In this document: positions 1 through 9,600 of the stretch, piece by piece
How the letters are laid out: the number at the start of each line of letters is the position of its first letter
How positions within the stretch are numbered: the first letter of the stretch is position 1
From: Linyphia triangularis
Taxonomy: Eukaryota; Arthropoda; Arachnida; Araneae; Linyphiidae
Assembly (NCBI GenBank): GCA_963978545.1
Contig: OZ021727.1
Span: 48,955,385-49,019,384, forward strand
Direction of reading: 5' to 3'
Length of the DNA stretch: 64,000 nt
The notes under the pieces: generated by a model
What the model was told of the DNA's origin: nothing
The model's database searches: none
What the model saw: the letters and a program-made list of their open reading frames with translations, nothing else
Position numbers and translations under genes: made by a program

Positions 1-515
1 CTCTGTCTCTTCATCTATCATTCTGTGTTCAACATTCTAGGCAAAACTACAAATACTAGAGATGAGTTATGTTTCTGTATCAAAATTCATCTGGAAGTTA
101 CGACCTGAAATACTATTAATAGTGAAGTCAATTTCAAATAAATTAAACCAAAACTATAAATGCTACAGACATTTGGCAATTTCAACTTCAAGGAATCGGT
201 TAGATTTGTTGATTACAATTAGAGTAGCAAAGCAGTGTATGTAGGCCAGTTTGGCACACTGTAACTCTCATGCAGTTCTAAATATAAAGCATATGGCATA
301 CCAAACTATTCTGTAGCCTTGCCTCATTAAGATTAGTAGGATTTCAAAAAGTCCAATTAAAAAGTCTACCCAGAAGTATTTTAAAGATCAACCAGAAGAG
401 TGCTTCCATGATTATTCAATAGAAAATTCACTTCTTTTTTCCAAATTGATATATTGGATTAAAACTTTGATTTTCAGTGACAAGTTTTCCTATGCTTATT
501 ATTAAATGATAAAAA

Positions 516-556
<41 letters not shown>

Positions 557-1149
557 TTTTTTTTTTTTTAATATTAAATTGGCATAGTTTTTACTATCAC
601 TTGTCAATCTTTATGAAGGAAATATTTTAGCATTTAAATTATCAAATTGTACATTTCTTGATATCTTGACCTGATGTTGTGCAATAGAAACATAGGTATA
701 AGTTAACTGTCACAATTGAACTTGTTTATATTGAAATCAATCAGAACTCAACAGTAAAGAATCGCATTAACTTAAAACAGTATTGTTAGCCTAGAAATTA
801 CAAACAAAATTAACCACAACATTCATGAAGCTACCTGTATGTTTCCCAACTTTTTTTTAGAAAATTAGGGCAAGCTAACTCATGAATATTTCAAATTAAC
901 TACATTGCTATTCAGCTGGGCTTTAGCTTTCAAATAATCTAATGTTCTATTTCAGCTGGAAAAAGGGAATTTAGTGTTTCAAAGTATGCTCCATTAGACA
1001 CTCTGAAGTCCTAAAAACTGGAATTTTCTTGAACATTAATTTTCTTCAACAACCTTATACAAAACATATCTAATACATGAAATAGACTTATCACAAAATT
1101 TTCTTTATCTTTTAAATTTTAGCCTCTGAATTATGATAATTTTCCCTAG
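1..1149. other. Hemicentin intron, non-coding
   Basis: I see no exon here. The stretch is AT-rich intronic sequence upstream of the first recognisable hemicentin exon, which begins after the acceptor at 1148-1149. The only structure is a (TA)n microsatellite at about 520-550 followed by a T-run. Earlier exons of the gene must lie outside the window. Confidence 0.6.
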
Positions 1150-1278
1150 ATATTGATGAATGCCATAACAAAGTCGCAGTGTGTCATTCAAGCCAAATTT
1201 GCATTAACACCTATGGAAGCTATTATTGTTCATGCCGCCGAGGTTATTACTCAAATGGGCCTGGAAGACCTTGTCAAG
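1150..1278 (+). CDS. HMCN1: Hemicentin exon: calcium-binding EGF module
   Basis: Phase-1 acceptor after TTTCCCTAG and phase-1 donor GGTAAAAT frame a 43-codon cbEGF module. It shows the (G)DIDEC start, six cysteines, and an [11 protein letters not shown] segment that fits the Asn-hydroxylation/calcium-binding consensus. Confidence 0.9.
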
Positions 1279-4200
1279 GTAAAATATTGTTTTATCTCTT
1301 ATAATTTCCCCCCTAACTAAACTGTTATATTCTTTAGAAAAAAGTATAGTCAGCAAATCATATTGCTACAAATAGCCACTCTTTATTCTAGTTATTACAA
1401 TATTTTGTTATGGCAGCTACGTTAACAAGGCATTGTTAACGTAGGCATTGGTATTGATGCGAGTCATTAAGCAAAATGATTAACCACTATGAATTTGGAG
1501 TGTAGTTGGCTGTTCAATACATTTCTGGTAGTTCAATCATCAATTTGTCAATTAGGTGCAGGAAAAATATCGCTTATAACATGTTGGGGCAAGTTTGTTC
1601 ATTCATTGTGCAATTTTGGTGGTTGTGCCTAGCATATAAAAGTATATAAAAGTGCATAGCAAATACACTGAAGAGCAAGAAAAACTAATATAGGCTTGTG
1701 TTTGCAAAAGACAGGGGTATGTCATCAATCAGCATTATGTGATGTAATCTGAAGCGGCTATATAAGACAACAAGTGTCTGACAAAGCTGTTAGATCGATT
1801 CCTGTGTGGCGACCTCAAATAACAGATAAAACTTCTGTGTACTGGAATACTCTTTTGCACAGCGGTAAAGTATCTGTCTCGAGATACAATGGTCTGACGA
1901 TCGAGGCCCGTCACCCGCAATGAAAGCTGCATACGCTTTATTGGAGTCCGATGTCACCAATTGAAGTTTCAGCCGATGCTCTTTGAAGGAGCGACACTAC
2001 AATGTGATGTCTCAACAGTAGTATTGTGACCTTTTGTTCCAAAAAGAAGAATGGTTTTCAACAAATTTCACAATATATCTCACCCTGGGATTCGAGCAAC
2101 ACACAAACTGTTAAAAACAAGATTTGTCTGGCCTTCGATGAGGAAAGACACAACATCATGGGCTTGATCCTGTCTAAAATGCCATAAGAACAAAGTTGCG
2201 AGGCATATTACTACCCCCCTTGCATCATATCAACTACCATCTGAAAGGTTCGAGCACATTCATATAGATATAGTAGGAAGACTCCCACAAGCAAGAGGAT
2301 TTTCATACTGTCTCACTTGTATTGACCGTTTCTCAAGGTGGCCAGAAGCGTATCCTTTGGTAGACATTACCGCAGAAATCGTAGCACGCACATTGTACTA
2401 AAACTGGGTTAGCCGTTTCAGAACACCTTTGACGATAACAACAGACCAAGGCAGACAATTTGAATCAACACTCTTTAAATCCCTATCTACCTTGATGGGA
2501 GCTAAGAAGACCAGATCCTCTCCCTACAGACCATCCTCTAATGGAATAATTGAAAGAATCCACCGCAACCTAAAAGCGTCAATAAAGTGCTTGGAAAAAG
2601 GTTGGGTTGATGCTCTACCTACTATTCTATTAGGATGGAGGGTTAGCATAAAAGAAGACTTGGATGCTACCCCAGCGCAAATGTTATATGGCACAAACAT
2701 TCGATTACCAGGAGAATTCTTCTCGCCCAGTACAGAAAAGCTAGACCCAATAACGTTTGTTGGAAAATTACAGAGTATCATGACCAGCATACAACCTGTC
2801 CCAACTTCATCACACTCACGCAAGAAAATTTTTATTCATAAGGAGTTGAAGAACTGTAATTACATTTTTGTTTGCCACGGCGGAGTTCGTCGTGCCCTTC
2901 AACCCCCTTATCAAGGACCGTTTAAAGTATTGTCTAAGTCAGACAAGCTATTTAAGTTGTTAATCCACAACAAACCCACGTTAATAAGTACGAATAGATT
3001 CAAACCAGCATTTATGCCCCTGGACGAACAAGCCGATTTCGCAATCAGCGAAATACCAATGCTTGTTACCAGGGCTGGAAGGCAAGTCAAGTTCCGTGTT
3101 AACCCAAAAAATCTACGTTAACACTGGAGGAGGAGTAATGTAGAGGCCACATCACTTACCTCTACAAAAGTCATTTCCTGTCTAAACACTACTAGCTAGC
3201 AATTAGAAGAAGTTTGGCAGAAGATAAAACACTGCCAAGAAACATCTCAAATCACTACCTAGCTAACAGCTTCGTCGAACTCATCTCCACGAACTGTTAA
3301 AGTCTGTGTTGCCAAATGCTCACCAGCTAAACCGCAGCCTGACGCAGGTTAATGTGGTTCACTGCACGCGATTATACAAATGGCCTTCAGTATAATCGCA
3401 AAATACAAATGGCCAATATACAAATGGCCTTCAGTATAAGTCAGCTGTTATACAAATGGCCTTCATGCATATATTCGGAGCTGACCAGACTACTTAAGAA
3501 GAAGGATTTGAGGATCACGAGGAGTGAACTCGTGACTTGCTGTTTCCATAAATACTTTTTCTGTTCTTTGAAGATATGGCTGCAAATAATCGTGTCTAAT
3601 AAAAATAAATATTTTAAACTACGAATTCATTTTCATTTAAGCTTTTTTATTGCTTTAAAAACTGAGCCGCCAACTAGGTGGCCAGACCTGCTGCTGCAAT
3701 TGCAGCTTATCAAAATTTAAGGGACTTTGAACGTGGCGTTATAAAATGGAATGTGGCAAGAGTTGGTGCGGCCATTTCACAAGCTTACCGTGAATATTAA
3801 TTATCCGGTAAAACATCAAATCTCAGACATCGGTGCAGCTGGGAAAAGACCTTGAAAGAACTGGACCATCGACGACTAAAAGGAGAATCCTTAAACAAAA
3901 TAGAAGTGCAAGACTACCCCAAATTGCTGCTGATTTCAATGCTGGGGCATCAACATATGTCAGCGTGCAAACAGTTCTAAAGACCATCATTGACATGAGC
4001 TATCGAAGGCGAAAGTTCACTCTTGTGTACCGTTGTTGATTACACAGCACAAGGCTTTACGACTAGTCTGGGCCTGCCATTACCGCCATTGGAATGTTGA
4101 TTACTGAAAACACGTTGCCTGCACTAATGAGTCTTGTTTTCAAATGCATCGGGCAGATGGACGTGCATGGGTATGGAGAAAACCTCATGAATCCATGGAC

Positions 4201-7200
4201 CCTACATTTCTACAGGGGATTGTTCAAGCTGGTGGAGCCACTGTGATGGTATGGAATGTGTGTAGTTGGTGCGATATGTGTCTCCTGATATGTCTAGATA
4301 TGACTTTGACACGTACGTAAGCATCCTGTCCGATCACCTGCACCCATTGATGTCCATGGTGCATTCGGACGGACTTGGATAATTCCAGCAGGACAATGCG
4401 ACACCCCACACATTGAGAGTTGCTACAAACTAGCTCCAGGATCACTCTTTTGACTTTAGACATCTCCGTTGGCCACCTAAATCCCCAGACATGAACATTA
4501 TTGACCATGTCTAGAATGCCTGGCAACGTGCTGTTCTGAAAATATCTCCACGACCTCACACACTTGTAGATTTGTAGACTGCCCTGCAGGATTCATGGAG
4601 TGAATTGCTTCCAGGATACATTCAGACATTAGTTGAACCCCTGCTACGCCATGTAGCAGCACTTCTGCGTGCTTATGGAGGCCATACACGATATTAGGCA
4701 GGTGTACCAGTTTTTGTGGCTCCTCAGTGTATTTCTTCCAAGAAATTCTGCTTCCAATTCAGTATCATTGCAGATATTCAATCTTGCTCTATGGGTATCA
4801 AGGACAAGGATTGAAATACTGAATCAAGTCTGTGGAATAATCATATTAAGTCATTTATACAGCCATTTTAGACAGTTATAAAATGTCACTTCTGAATTTA
4901 ACCTCATTTTGTTTTTGACATACGTTAAACAAATAATTGAATATTGTGGTGAAAGTTTGAATGTACTTTAAATATTAATTGTTACACAATTTGACTTATA
5001 GATATAAACGAATGCTTGCAAACTCCCAAACCGTGCAGTTTTCATTGTCGCAACTTACCAGGAGACTTTGAATGTGTTTGTGCTCCAGGACATAAAAGAT
5101 TACCCGATGGGAAAACATGTGCTGGTTAGCGGTTTTATATTTTTAGCATAATTTTAGAGTCAATTTTATTGAAATTTTTCTTACTTCTACTTCATTACTA
5201 ACTTATCAGCTCTAATATTTGCTACTATTGCAGGGATAGAATATTTGGATAGTCTAAATCGGGAAGTGAGGCAAGATTATTTCGGTCTGCGTCAAAACAG
5301 ATCTAATGAATTATATTCCGATATGCATGTGCAGGTTGATGAACAAAGTTATTCTCATTGCCTTCCTGGCTTTATCAGAACAAATGGAATCTGTCAAGGT
5401 ATTAAAATAAATCCTTATTTAAGAATTATGCTATAGTAATAGTAATCTGCATATTAAATAGACATCCTTTATGGCTCTAAAATTATGTTAAAATTAATGT
5501 ATATGGATGATGTTTGGGTTTTACTTGATATTATGTTTTCTAGTCCCATCATACACCCTCCCTAACCTCAACTCCTAACACAGGTAATAGGATTTATTAT
5601 GAAATATTAAAAGTAACTTGTACATAGGATGCTTTTGGTACATTATTTGTCCATTATAATAAATTGTCCCCTCCTGACCTTTTGTTTTTAAAATTGTATT
5701 TACTGAAATTTTGTGTGTGTGTATACTTAAGAATTAGTTTTTCTTGATAGATATAAATGAGTGTGAAGATAAAGGAAAATGCCAGCATATTTGTGAAAAC
5801 ACTCCAGGGAGTTATCGATGCATTTGTCCCACTGGATATCGATTGGCAAGATCTGGAAAGACATGCCAAGGTTTGTTTTACATTTTAAGTTAAACAAGAT
5901 AATAAAATGATTAATATTTTTATTCCTTTTAAAGGAATTGAATGAAAATTTATTTATAAGAATTAACTGGATTAACTTCTTTCCTTCAGAATAATCATGC
6001 GCTTAATACTTTTGCATGTAGCATTTGAGTTGATTCATTATAAAACTATAAAGCATCTTATTGAATAAGATTTTCTATTTTTTATAAAAATATATATTTA
6101 TGACAAATTTTGCATCTTAAGAGTGTAAAAAAAAAAAAAATCAATAATATGATCGATTATTATTTATTACTGAATAAAAAACTTATTTACTTTCTTAAAT
6201 TCAAATAAACTTTGTTCAGAACCCAACTTTGAAAAACTAAGACCATCGTTTATATTTTATTTTCCACAGATATTGACGAGTGTTTGGAATCGAACATCAA
6301 CTGTGGTCCTGATCGAACATGCTTTAATACACGAGGTTCTTATGAATGCATCGAAACTCCATGCCCGCCCAAGTATGATAGGGATCCCTTAACAGGGTAA
6401 GATGGTTTTGTCTTTGAACTAAGCATTTAATATTACATATTATTGAAATGCGATCAACTTATATGCACACTTACCTAACTTAAGAGTGCACAAATTATAC
6501 AAAATTAGTTTTTTATTGCTTTCTAATTTTATCTCTTGTAATAATATATCTATTTGAAGGTTTTAAATAGATATATTAACTTAATATTTTATTAAAAGCT
6601 TAACTTAAATATTCTAATAAAATCTTAAATAAATAGAACTGACTTTTGCTCTGCAATTTAAGGGTTTAGCGAATGAGCATTTAAGTGGATGCACTTTTTA
6701 ATATATTTAATGGGTTCATCCACTAAGCTCTTCAAATATTTATAATCAAGTTAAATCTACAACTACAATGAAATTATTTTGTATTTTCAGTTATTATTTT
6801 GGGTAAATAATTTCACAGTTTAACTTGCATGTATGATTTATTTAATACCTATCACTTCAGATTCTGTAAACTGAAATGTGAAAAAGCTGGAACCACTTGC
6901 CCTCCAAATTCTCGCTATGCAGAAGTCCTGGAATTCAAGATGGTTGCATTACCGAGTGGAATACAAGCATATCAAGACCTTGTTAGACTGATTGCTTATG
7001 ATCAGGATGGAGCACATGTTCCAAATACTATATTTTCAATAATTGAAAATGAAACTGGTATTCCCTTTAGAATACGCTTGGAGGATGGAAAAGGTGTGCT
7101 ATATACTCAGAAAAGCATGGAACCCAATCACGAATATCAAATTACAGTAAAAGCTACATCATTCAATGAAGAAATCATACAATATACAACAAAGTTTTTA

Positions 7201-7233
7201 GTGTTTCTTTCAGTATCCAAATATCCTTACTAA
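1150..7233 (+). CDS. HMCN1: Hemicentin-like extracellular matrix protein, 3' end (6 exons)
   Basis: Coding exons read 1150-1278, 5002-5124, 5234-5398, 5751-5870, 6270-6396 and 6861-7233, all with GT/AG borders and matching phases (1-1-1-1-1-2). Together they encode the C-terminal ~345 residues of a secreted basement-membrane protein: calcium-binding EGF modules with the D-I-D/N-E-C start, one divergent Cys-poor module, a last EGF module running into TPCPP, then a ~124-residue fibulin/hemicentin C-terminal module ending in KYPY. Module order and the KYPY end match hemicentin better than the short fibulins; hemicentins are very large, so most of the gene lies upstream of base 1. The symbol names the family; orthology to vertebrate HMCN1 versus HMCN2 cannot be decided. 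The first visible intron (3.7 kb) holds a gypsy relic and a Tc1 relic. A variant poly(A) signal ATTAAA lies at 7392-7397. Confidence 0.85.
1279..1969. other. Intron sequence upstream of the gypsy relic
   Basis: Non-coding intronic sequence. An inverted motif lies near 1418-1444 (CTACGTTAACAAGGC and GTTAACGTAG). From about 1700 the base composition becomes less AT-rich, so the gypsy relic that is recognisable from about 1970 may begin here, but I cannot identify protein similarity in this part. Confidence 0.4.
1990..3121 (+). pseudogene. Gypsy integrase pseudogene
   Basis: The frame runs from an H-x3-H zinc-finger half (HNISHPG near 2070) and a Cys pair (CLKCH near 2177) through the core: Asp in HIDIVG (~2265), Asp in TTDQG (~2447) and Glu in GIIERIHR (~2555), with 35 residues between the last two as usual for gypsy. 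In-frame stops at about 2028 (TGA), 2165 (TGA) and 2399 (TAA) break it; the two TGA codons stand where arginine would fit, consistent with CGA to TGA decay. The part from 2429 to the stop at 3121 is open (230 codons) and ends in a GPY/F-like tail. Inactive. Confidence 0.8.
3139..3655 (+). repeat. Probable 3' LTR of the gypsy relic
   Basis: Starts right after the purine tract with TGTAGAGG, answered by CCTCTACA about 20 bases later. It contains four copies of ATACAAATGGCC between 3374 and 3465 and overlapping AATAAA-like motifs near 3599-3610. No second LTR was found, so the right end is set only by the start of the Tc1 relic and may be wrong. Confidence 0.5.
3660..4729 (+). mobile_element. 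Degenerate Tc1-like transposon
   Basis: The right end reads GGCTCCTCAGTG followed by TA (4730-4731), the target dinucleotide of Tc1/mariner elements; the left end is a decayed version (ACTGAGCCGCC near 3661). Between them lies a transposase relic with many stops and shifts. Recognisable parts are an N-terminal helix-turn-helix region (about 3710-4020) and the catalytic core: [10 protein letters not shown] (about 4381) with the second Asp, then [13 protein letters not shown] (about 4460). Where the third acidic residue is expected there is Asp, not Glu, 36 residues after the second Asp. Inserted at the edge of the gypsy LTR in the hemicentin intron. Inactive. Confidence 0.8.
4732..5001. other. 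Intron sequence before the second hemicentin exon
   Basis: AT-rich non-coding sequence ending in the acceptor TTGACTTATAG. I see nothing else in it. Confidence 0.6.
5002..5124 (+). CDS. HMCN1: Hemicentin exon: EGF module
   Basis: A 41-codon phase 1-1 exon coding an EGF module starting DINEC, with six cysteines and the segment [16 protein letters not shown]. The calcium-binding Asn/aromatic positions are partly altered compared with the first module. Confidence 0.9.
5234..5398 (+). CDS. HMCN1: Hemicentin exon: divergent Cys-poor module
   Basis: A 55-codon phase 1-1 exon. Only two cysteines remain, in HCLPGF and GICQG, the C-terminal half of an EGF fold; the N-terminal half is hydrophilic and charged. 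A divergent module at this place in the chain is also seen in hemicentins. Borders: acceptor ATTGCAG, donor GGTATT. Confidence 0.8.
5751..5870 (+). CDS. HMCN1: Hemicentin exon: EGF module
   Basis: A 40-codon phase 1-1 exon with DINEC start and six cysteines ([20 protein letters not shown]), a canonical calcium-binding EGF module. Acceptor TTCTTGATAG, donor GGTTTG. Confidence 0.9.
5871..6269. other. Intron, non-coding
   Basis: AT-rich intron of 399 bases with an A-run near 6127-6140. Nothing else is seen. Confidence 0.6.
6270..6396 (+). CDS. HMCN1: Hemicentin exon: last EGF module
   Basis: Starts DIDEC, contains [10 protein letters not shown] and then TPCPP, the linker that leads into the C-terminal module of hemicentins and fibulins. 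The exon enters in phase 1 and leaves in phase 2 (donor GGTAAGAT); the downstream acceptor supplies the single missing base. Confidence 0.88.
6397..6860. other. Intron, non-coding
   Basis: AT-rich intron of 464 bases ending in the acceptor TATCACTTCAG. Nothing else is seen. Confidence 0.6.
6861..7233 (+). CDS. HMCN1: Hemicentin terminal exon: fibulin-type C-terminal module
   Basis: Codes FCKLKC and then a ~115-residue beta-rich module lacking the EGF pattern, ending FLSVSKYPY and a TAA stop. The conserved DLVRL and final aromatic-Pro-Tyr are the marks of the hemicentin/fibulin C-terminus. An in-frame ATG at 6829 lies in the intron and should not be taken as a start. Confidence 0.88.
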
Positions 7234-7391
7234 AGATGTATCAGATCTCATGTTAACCATATAAGTGTAATTGTTATGTTCCATTGTTCATTTTATAATT
7301 TGTCTTTAGTATCATTACAATTTTTAGTATTCTCATTTGGAAATGAAAGTAAGCAGTAGGATTGATGTATGTAAATACTTTGTATCTTGAA

Positions 7392-7397
7392 ATTAAA
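7392..7397 (+). terminator. Candidate poly(A) signal of the hemicentin gene
   Basis: ATTAAA, the commonest variant of AATAAA, lies about 160 bases after the stop codon and is followed by a GT-rich stretch (CAACCTGTGGTTTGTA). The choice is by position only. Confidence 0.4.
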
Positions 7398-7480
7398 TTT
7401 AGTCTTATTTCAACCTGTGGTTTGTAACTTTGCAATATAATTACTTCACTTATTTGTACACTTAAAGCATGTATGCATTA

Positions 7481-7710
7481 CAGTAGCCTCCTCCTTAACC
7501 AGCGTGAATGGGAGCGAGGATAAGCCACTAAAGCGAAAATACGGTTAAAGCAGAAAATTGTAAAAAAATTTAATTGAATAGGGATGAATGTTTTTCAGAT
7601 AATTAAATATAAACTTAACAAAGGCATCAAAAATTTTATGGCATTATAGATTAATTTTATGGTATTATAAATTACATCTCACTAAGAGAAATCTTTAAAG
7701 AAATCAGTGT
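7481..7710 (+). repeat. Pogo/Tigger-type transposon end fragment
   Basis: TA followed by CAGTAGCCTCCTCCTTAACC at 7479-7500 has the CAGT(A)...TTAACC layout of pogo/Tigger inverted repeats; compare the element starting at 40809. No matching right end is visible before the next repeat begins, so this is a one-ended fragment. Confidence 0.45.
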
Positions 7711-8376
7711 TTTTACTTTCAATTACCCACATGTATACATAGGGTAATGAAAGTATAGTATTAGATCAATTTTTTTCTCTCCACGTTTTGGAACTTTCCG
7801 AAGTGATCTAAAAAAATGTTTGTCTGTGTGTAAGTGGTCCACATAACTCCCGAATAAATTGACCTACGACGTTCAAATTTGGTGTATGGGTTGTTGATGG
7901 CCCAAGGACCTACCATTAAGGTTTTCGTCAAAATCGTGCACGCGCATAAAGTAGCTGCCATTGAAAAAATCATGTTTTTCAGTAATTGCTAAAAAATGGC
8001 TCTAACGATTTTGTTAATCGTTGTGGTAATGCCTCCGACGGTGTTCCAAACATTTCCATCTCCAAAATTCTCATAAAAATGTGATAAAAGTGTAAAAAGT
8101 TGAAAAATGAGCGTCTATAACACAGAGCACTGCCCTAGAACGTCGTCCATCAACGAGTTTTTTGCGTTTCACGCGCAAGCAAGGACAATGTAATGTTTAT
8201 TGAATAAAACCACCACTTTTGCCTTTTTGGCATTTTTTTGCTCATGTAAAACTTATTGCCAAACTGGACATTTTTATTTAAATGAGTGAAAATAAGAAAA
8301 TGATAAGTAACACCATGTTAAATTTTACTGCATTGACCAATATTATAGTGTAATTGAAAGTTGTGCAATGTTCCAC
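7711..8376 (+). repeat. Dispersed ~0.7 kb repeat, copy 1
   Basis: Aligns along its length, in the same orientation, with 16640-17392. Shared landmarks are ACATAGGGTAATGAAAG, TCTCCACGTTTT, CATAACTCCCGAAT, TTAAGGTTTTCGTCAAAAT, GGACAATGTAATGTTTAT and TGTAATTGAAAGTTGT. At its left edge TACTTTC..TTACCC is answered by GGGTAATGAAAGTA (about 7712-7755), a potential hairpin. No coding capacity. It could be a non-autonomous DNA element; I found no clear target-site duplication. Confidence 0.75.
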
Positions 8377-8549
8377 ACACCAATTTTTTTTTTTTTTTTG
8401 CTGAAGGGAGGATTCTTTTACTTTGCAGCATAATTTTGCCAACTTTTTAAAAGTATCCCATCAATGGAGGAAGCCAATTGCTGCTCCACATGATAGGAGA
8501 CGTTTCTAATGCTTTTAACCCATCCAGGGCTCCCACTCACTCAGAAAGA

Positions 8550-8636
8550 TTTGGAGCAGGTAAAATCAAGTTTTGGAGCAGGTAAAATTAAGTTTCGGAG
8601 CAGGTAAAAACAAGTTTAGTAGCAAGTAAAATGCCC
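8550..8636 (+). repeat. Tandem array, ~21-bp unit x4
   Basis: Four diverging units with the core GGAGCAGGTAAAATCAAG(T) at about 8552, 8575, 8597 and 8618; the last has changed to TAGTAGCAAGTAAAATG. Weaker echoes follow at about 8645 and 8730. Non-coding. Confidence 0.7.
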
Positions 8637-8734
8637 ATTGTACCATGTAAAAGCAACTTTTGTAGCAAAAAAAAAAAAAAAAATGTAACAGAAAATTAAA
8701 TTTTGCGGTAAAAAACAACAACTTAGGAGCAGAA

Positions 8735-9600
8735 ATATCCTAGACGAATGTCACCAAATAGGCGTCACAAATCTCTGCAATAGCTGCTATTACATTATCA
8801 TAGACCTTAGTGAAAATGAATATAACACCAACGTAAATATCGGAGATAGCACCCACCATACCATCGCGATCTCGGTAATATCGGCGCAAAATCTCAGTAT
8901 TATCGTATTTTTTTAAGTCACCAAACAACGCCGTAAATCTCGGCAGTAGCTACTATTACATCAGTGTAAACTTCATCGAAAATGACTACCACATTTGTGT
9001 AAATATTAGCGATAACGCTTACAATACCGTCGAAAATCTAGACAGAGGATATTACGTAAGTTGAAGACTCTAAGCAGAAATGACCATCGCAAAAACGTAC
9101 ATATCGGCACAAATGTCGGTAATATTGACATTTTCTTAGTAATGTTTGTGCAAGATTCGGTATTATCGGATGTTAACAAAAGCGCAGCACTCTTCGAAAA
9201 TGACCGTTACACCAACGAAAATATTACAATAGCGCCGAATAAACCGGAGCAATTCTCAACAACAGCTCTGATATATCAGTGAAAGACTCGATGAAAATGA
9301 CCATCACAATAATGTCAGCGTCGCAAATCATTGCAGTAATATCGACATTTTTTCAGTAACGAGGCAAATTTCGGATATTACAATATCGTAGCACTCGGCA
9401 ATAATTACCATCATACCAACGAAAATATCAATAGCGTCGAATAAACTGGAGCAATTCTCAATACTACAACAATACTTAGAGCTATTATATCGACGAAAAT
9501 GACCGTCATATCAACGTAGAACTTGATAATAATGTCAGCATTATCGTCGCCAATCATCGTAGCACTCGGAGAAAATAAATACCACACCAACATTAAATTC
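8735..9600 (+). repeat. Internally periodic dispersed repeat, locus 1
   Basis: Opens with CTAGACGAATGTCACCAAA and then carries diverged versions of two linked motifs: AAATCTCGGCAATAGCTGCT and CACACCAACGTAAATATCGG. A longer segment beginning with GYAGCACTC recurs at about 9185, 9389 and 9556, so a higher-order unit of about 170-205 bases is present. The same sequence family occurs at 23410-24825 (same strand) and 56200-57800 (opposite strand). Stops occur in all frames; not coding. Confidence 0.7.

Larger units (their letters stand above)
1970..3655 (+). mobile_element. Degenerate Ty3/gypsy retrotransposon, pol 3' end plus 3' LTR
   Basis: Remnant of a gypsy element in the hemicentin intron: integrase zinc-binding and catalytic regions (to 3121), a purine-rich tract (GGAGGAGGAG, about 3125-3134) and a probable 3' LTR beginning TGTAGAGGCCACAT at 3139. 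Protease, RT and RNase H are not recognisable, so the 5' part is lost or too decayed. In this relic the integrase is the last pol domain before the LTR, the ordinary gypsy order, unlike the element at 51-60 kb. The right edge abuts the Tc1 relic. Confidence 0.75.

Noticed and set aside
41..244. Short plus-strand frame at 62-244
   Set aside because: No family resemblance, ordinary AT-rich intron composition, and no EGF-type cysteine pattern; probably chance.
3352..3720. 122-codon plus-strand frame across the gypsy LTR and the Tc1 left end
   Set aside because: It crosses the border between two elements and is built partly from the LTR repeats; not a gene.
4224..4689. Minus-strand frames of 111 and 63 codons
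   Set aside because: They are antisense shadows of the plus-strand Tc1 transposase relic.
6829..6860. ATG at 6829 as the start of a separate gene ending at 7233
   Set aside because: The 32 bases before 6861 are intron; the acceptor TTCAG at 6860 and the phase match to the previous exon make this the last hemicentin exon.
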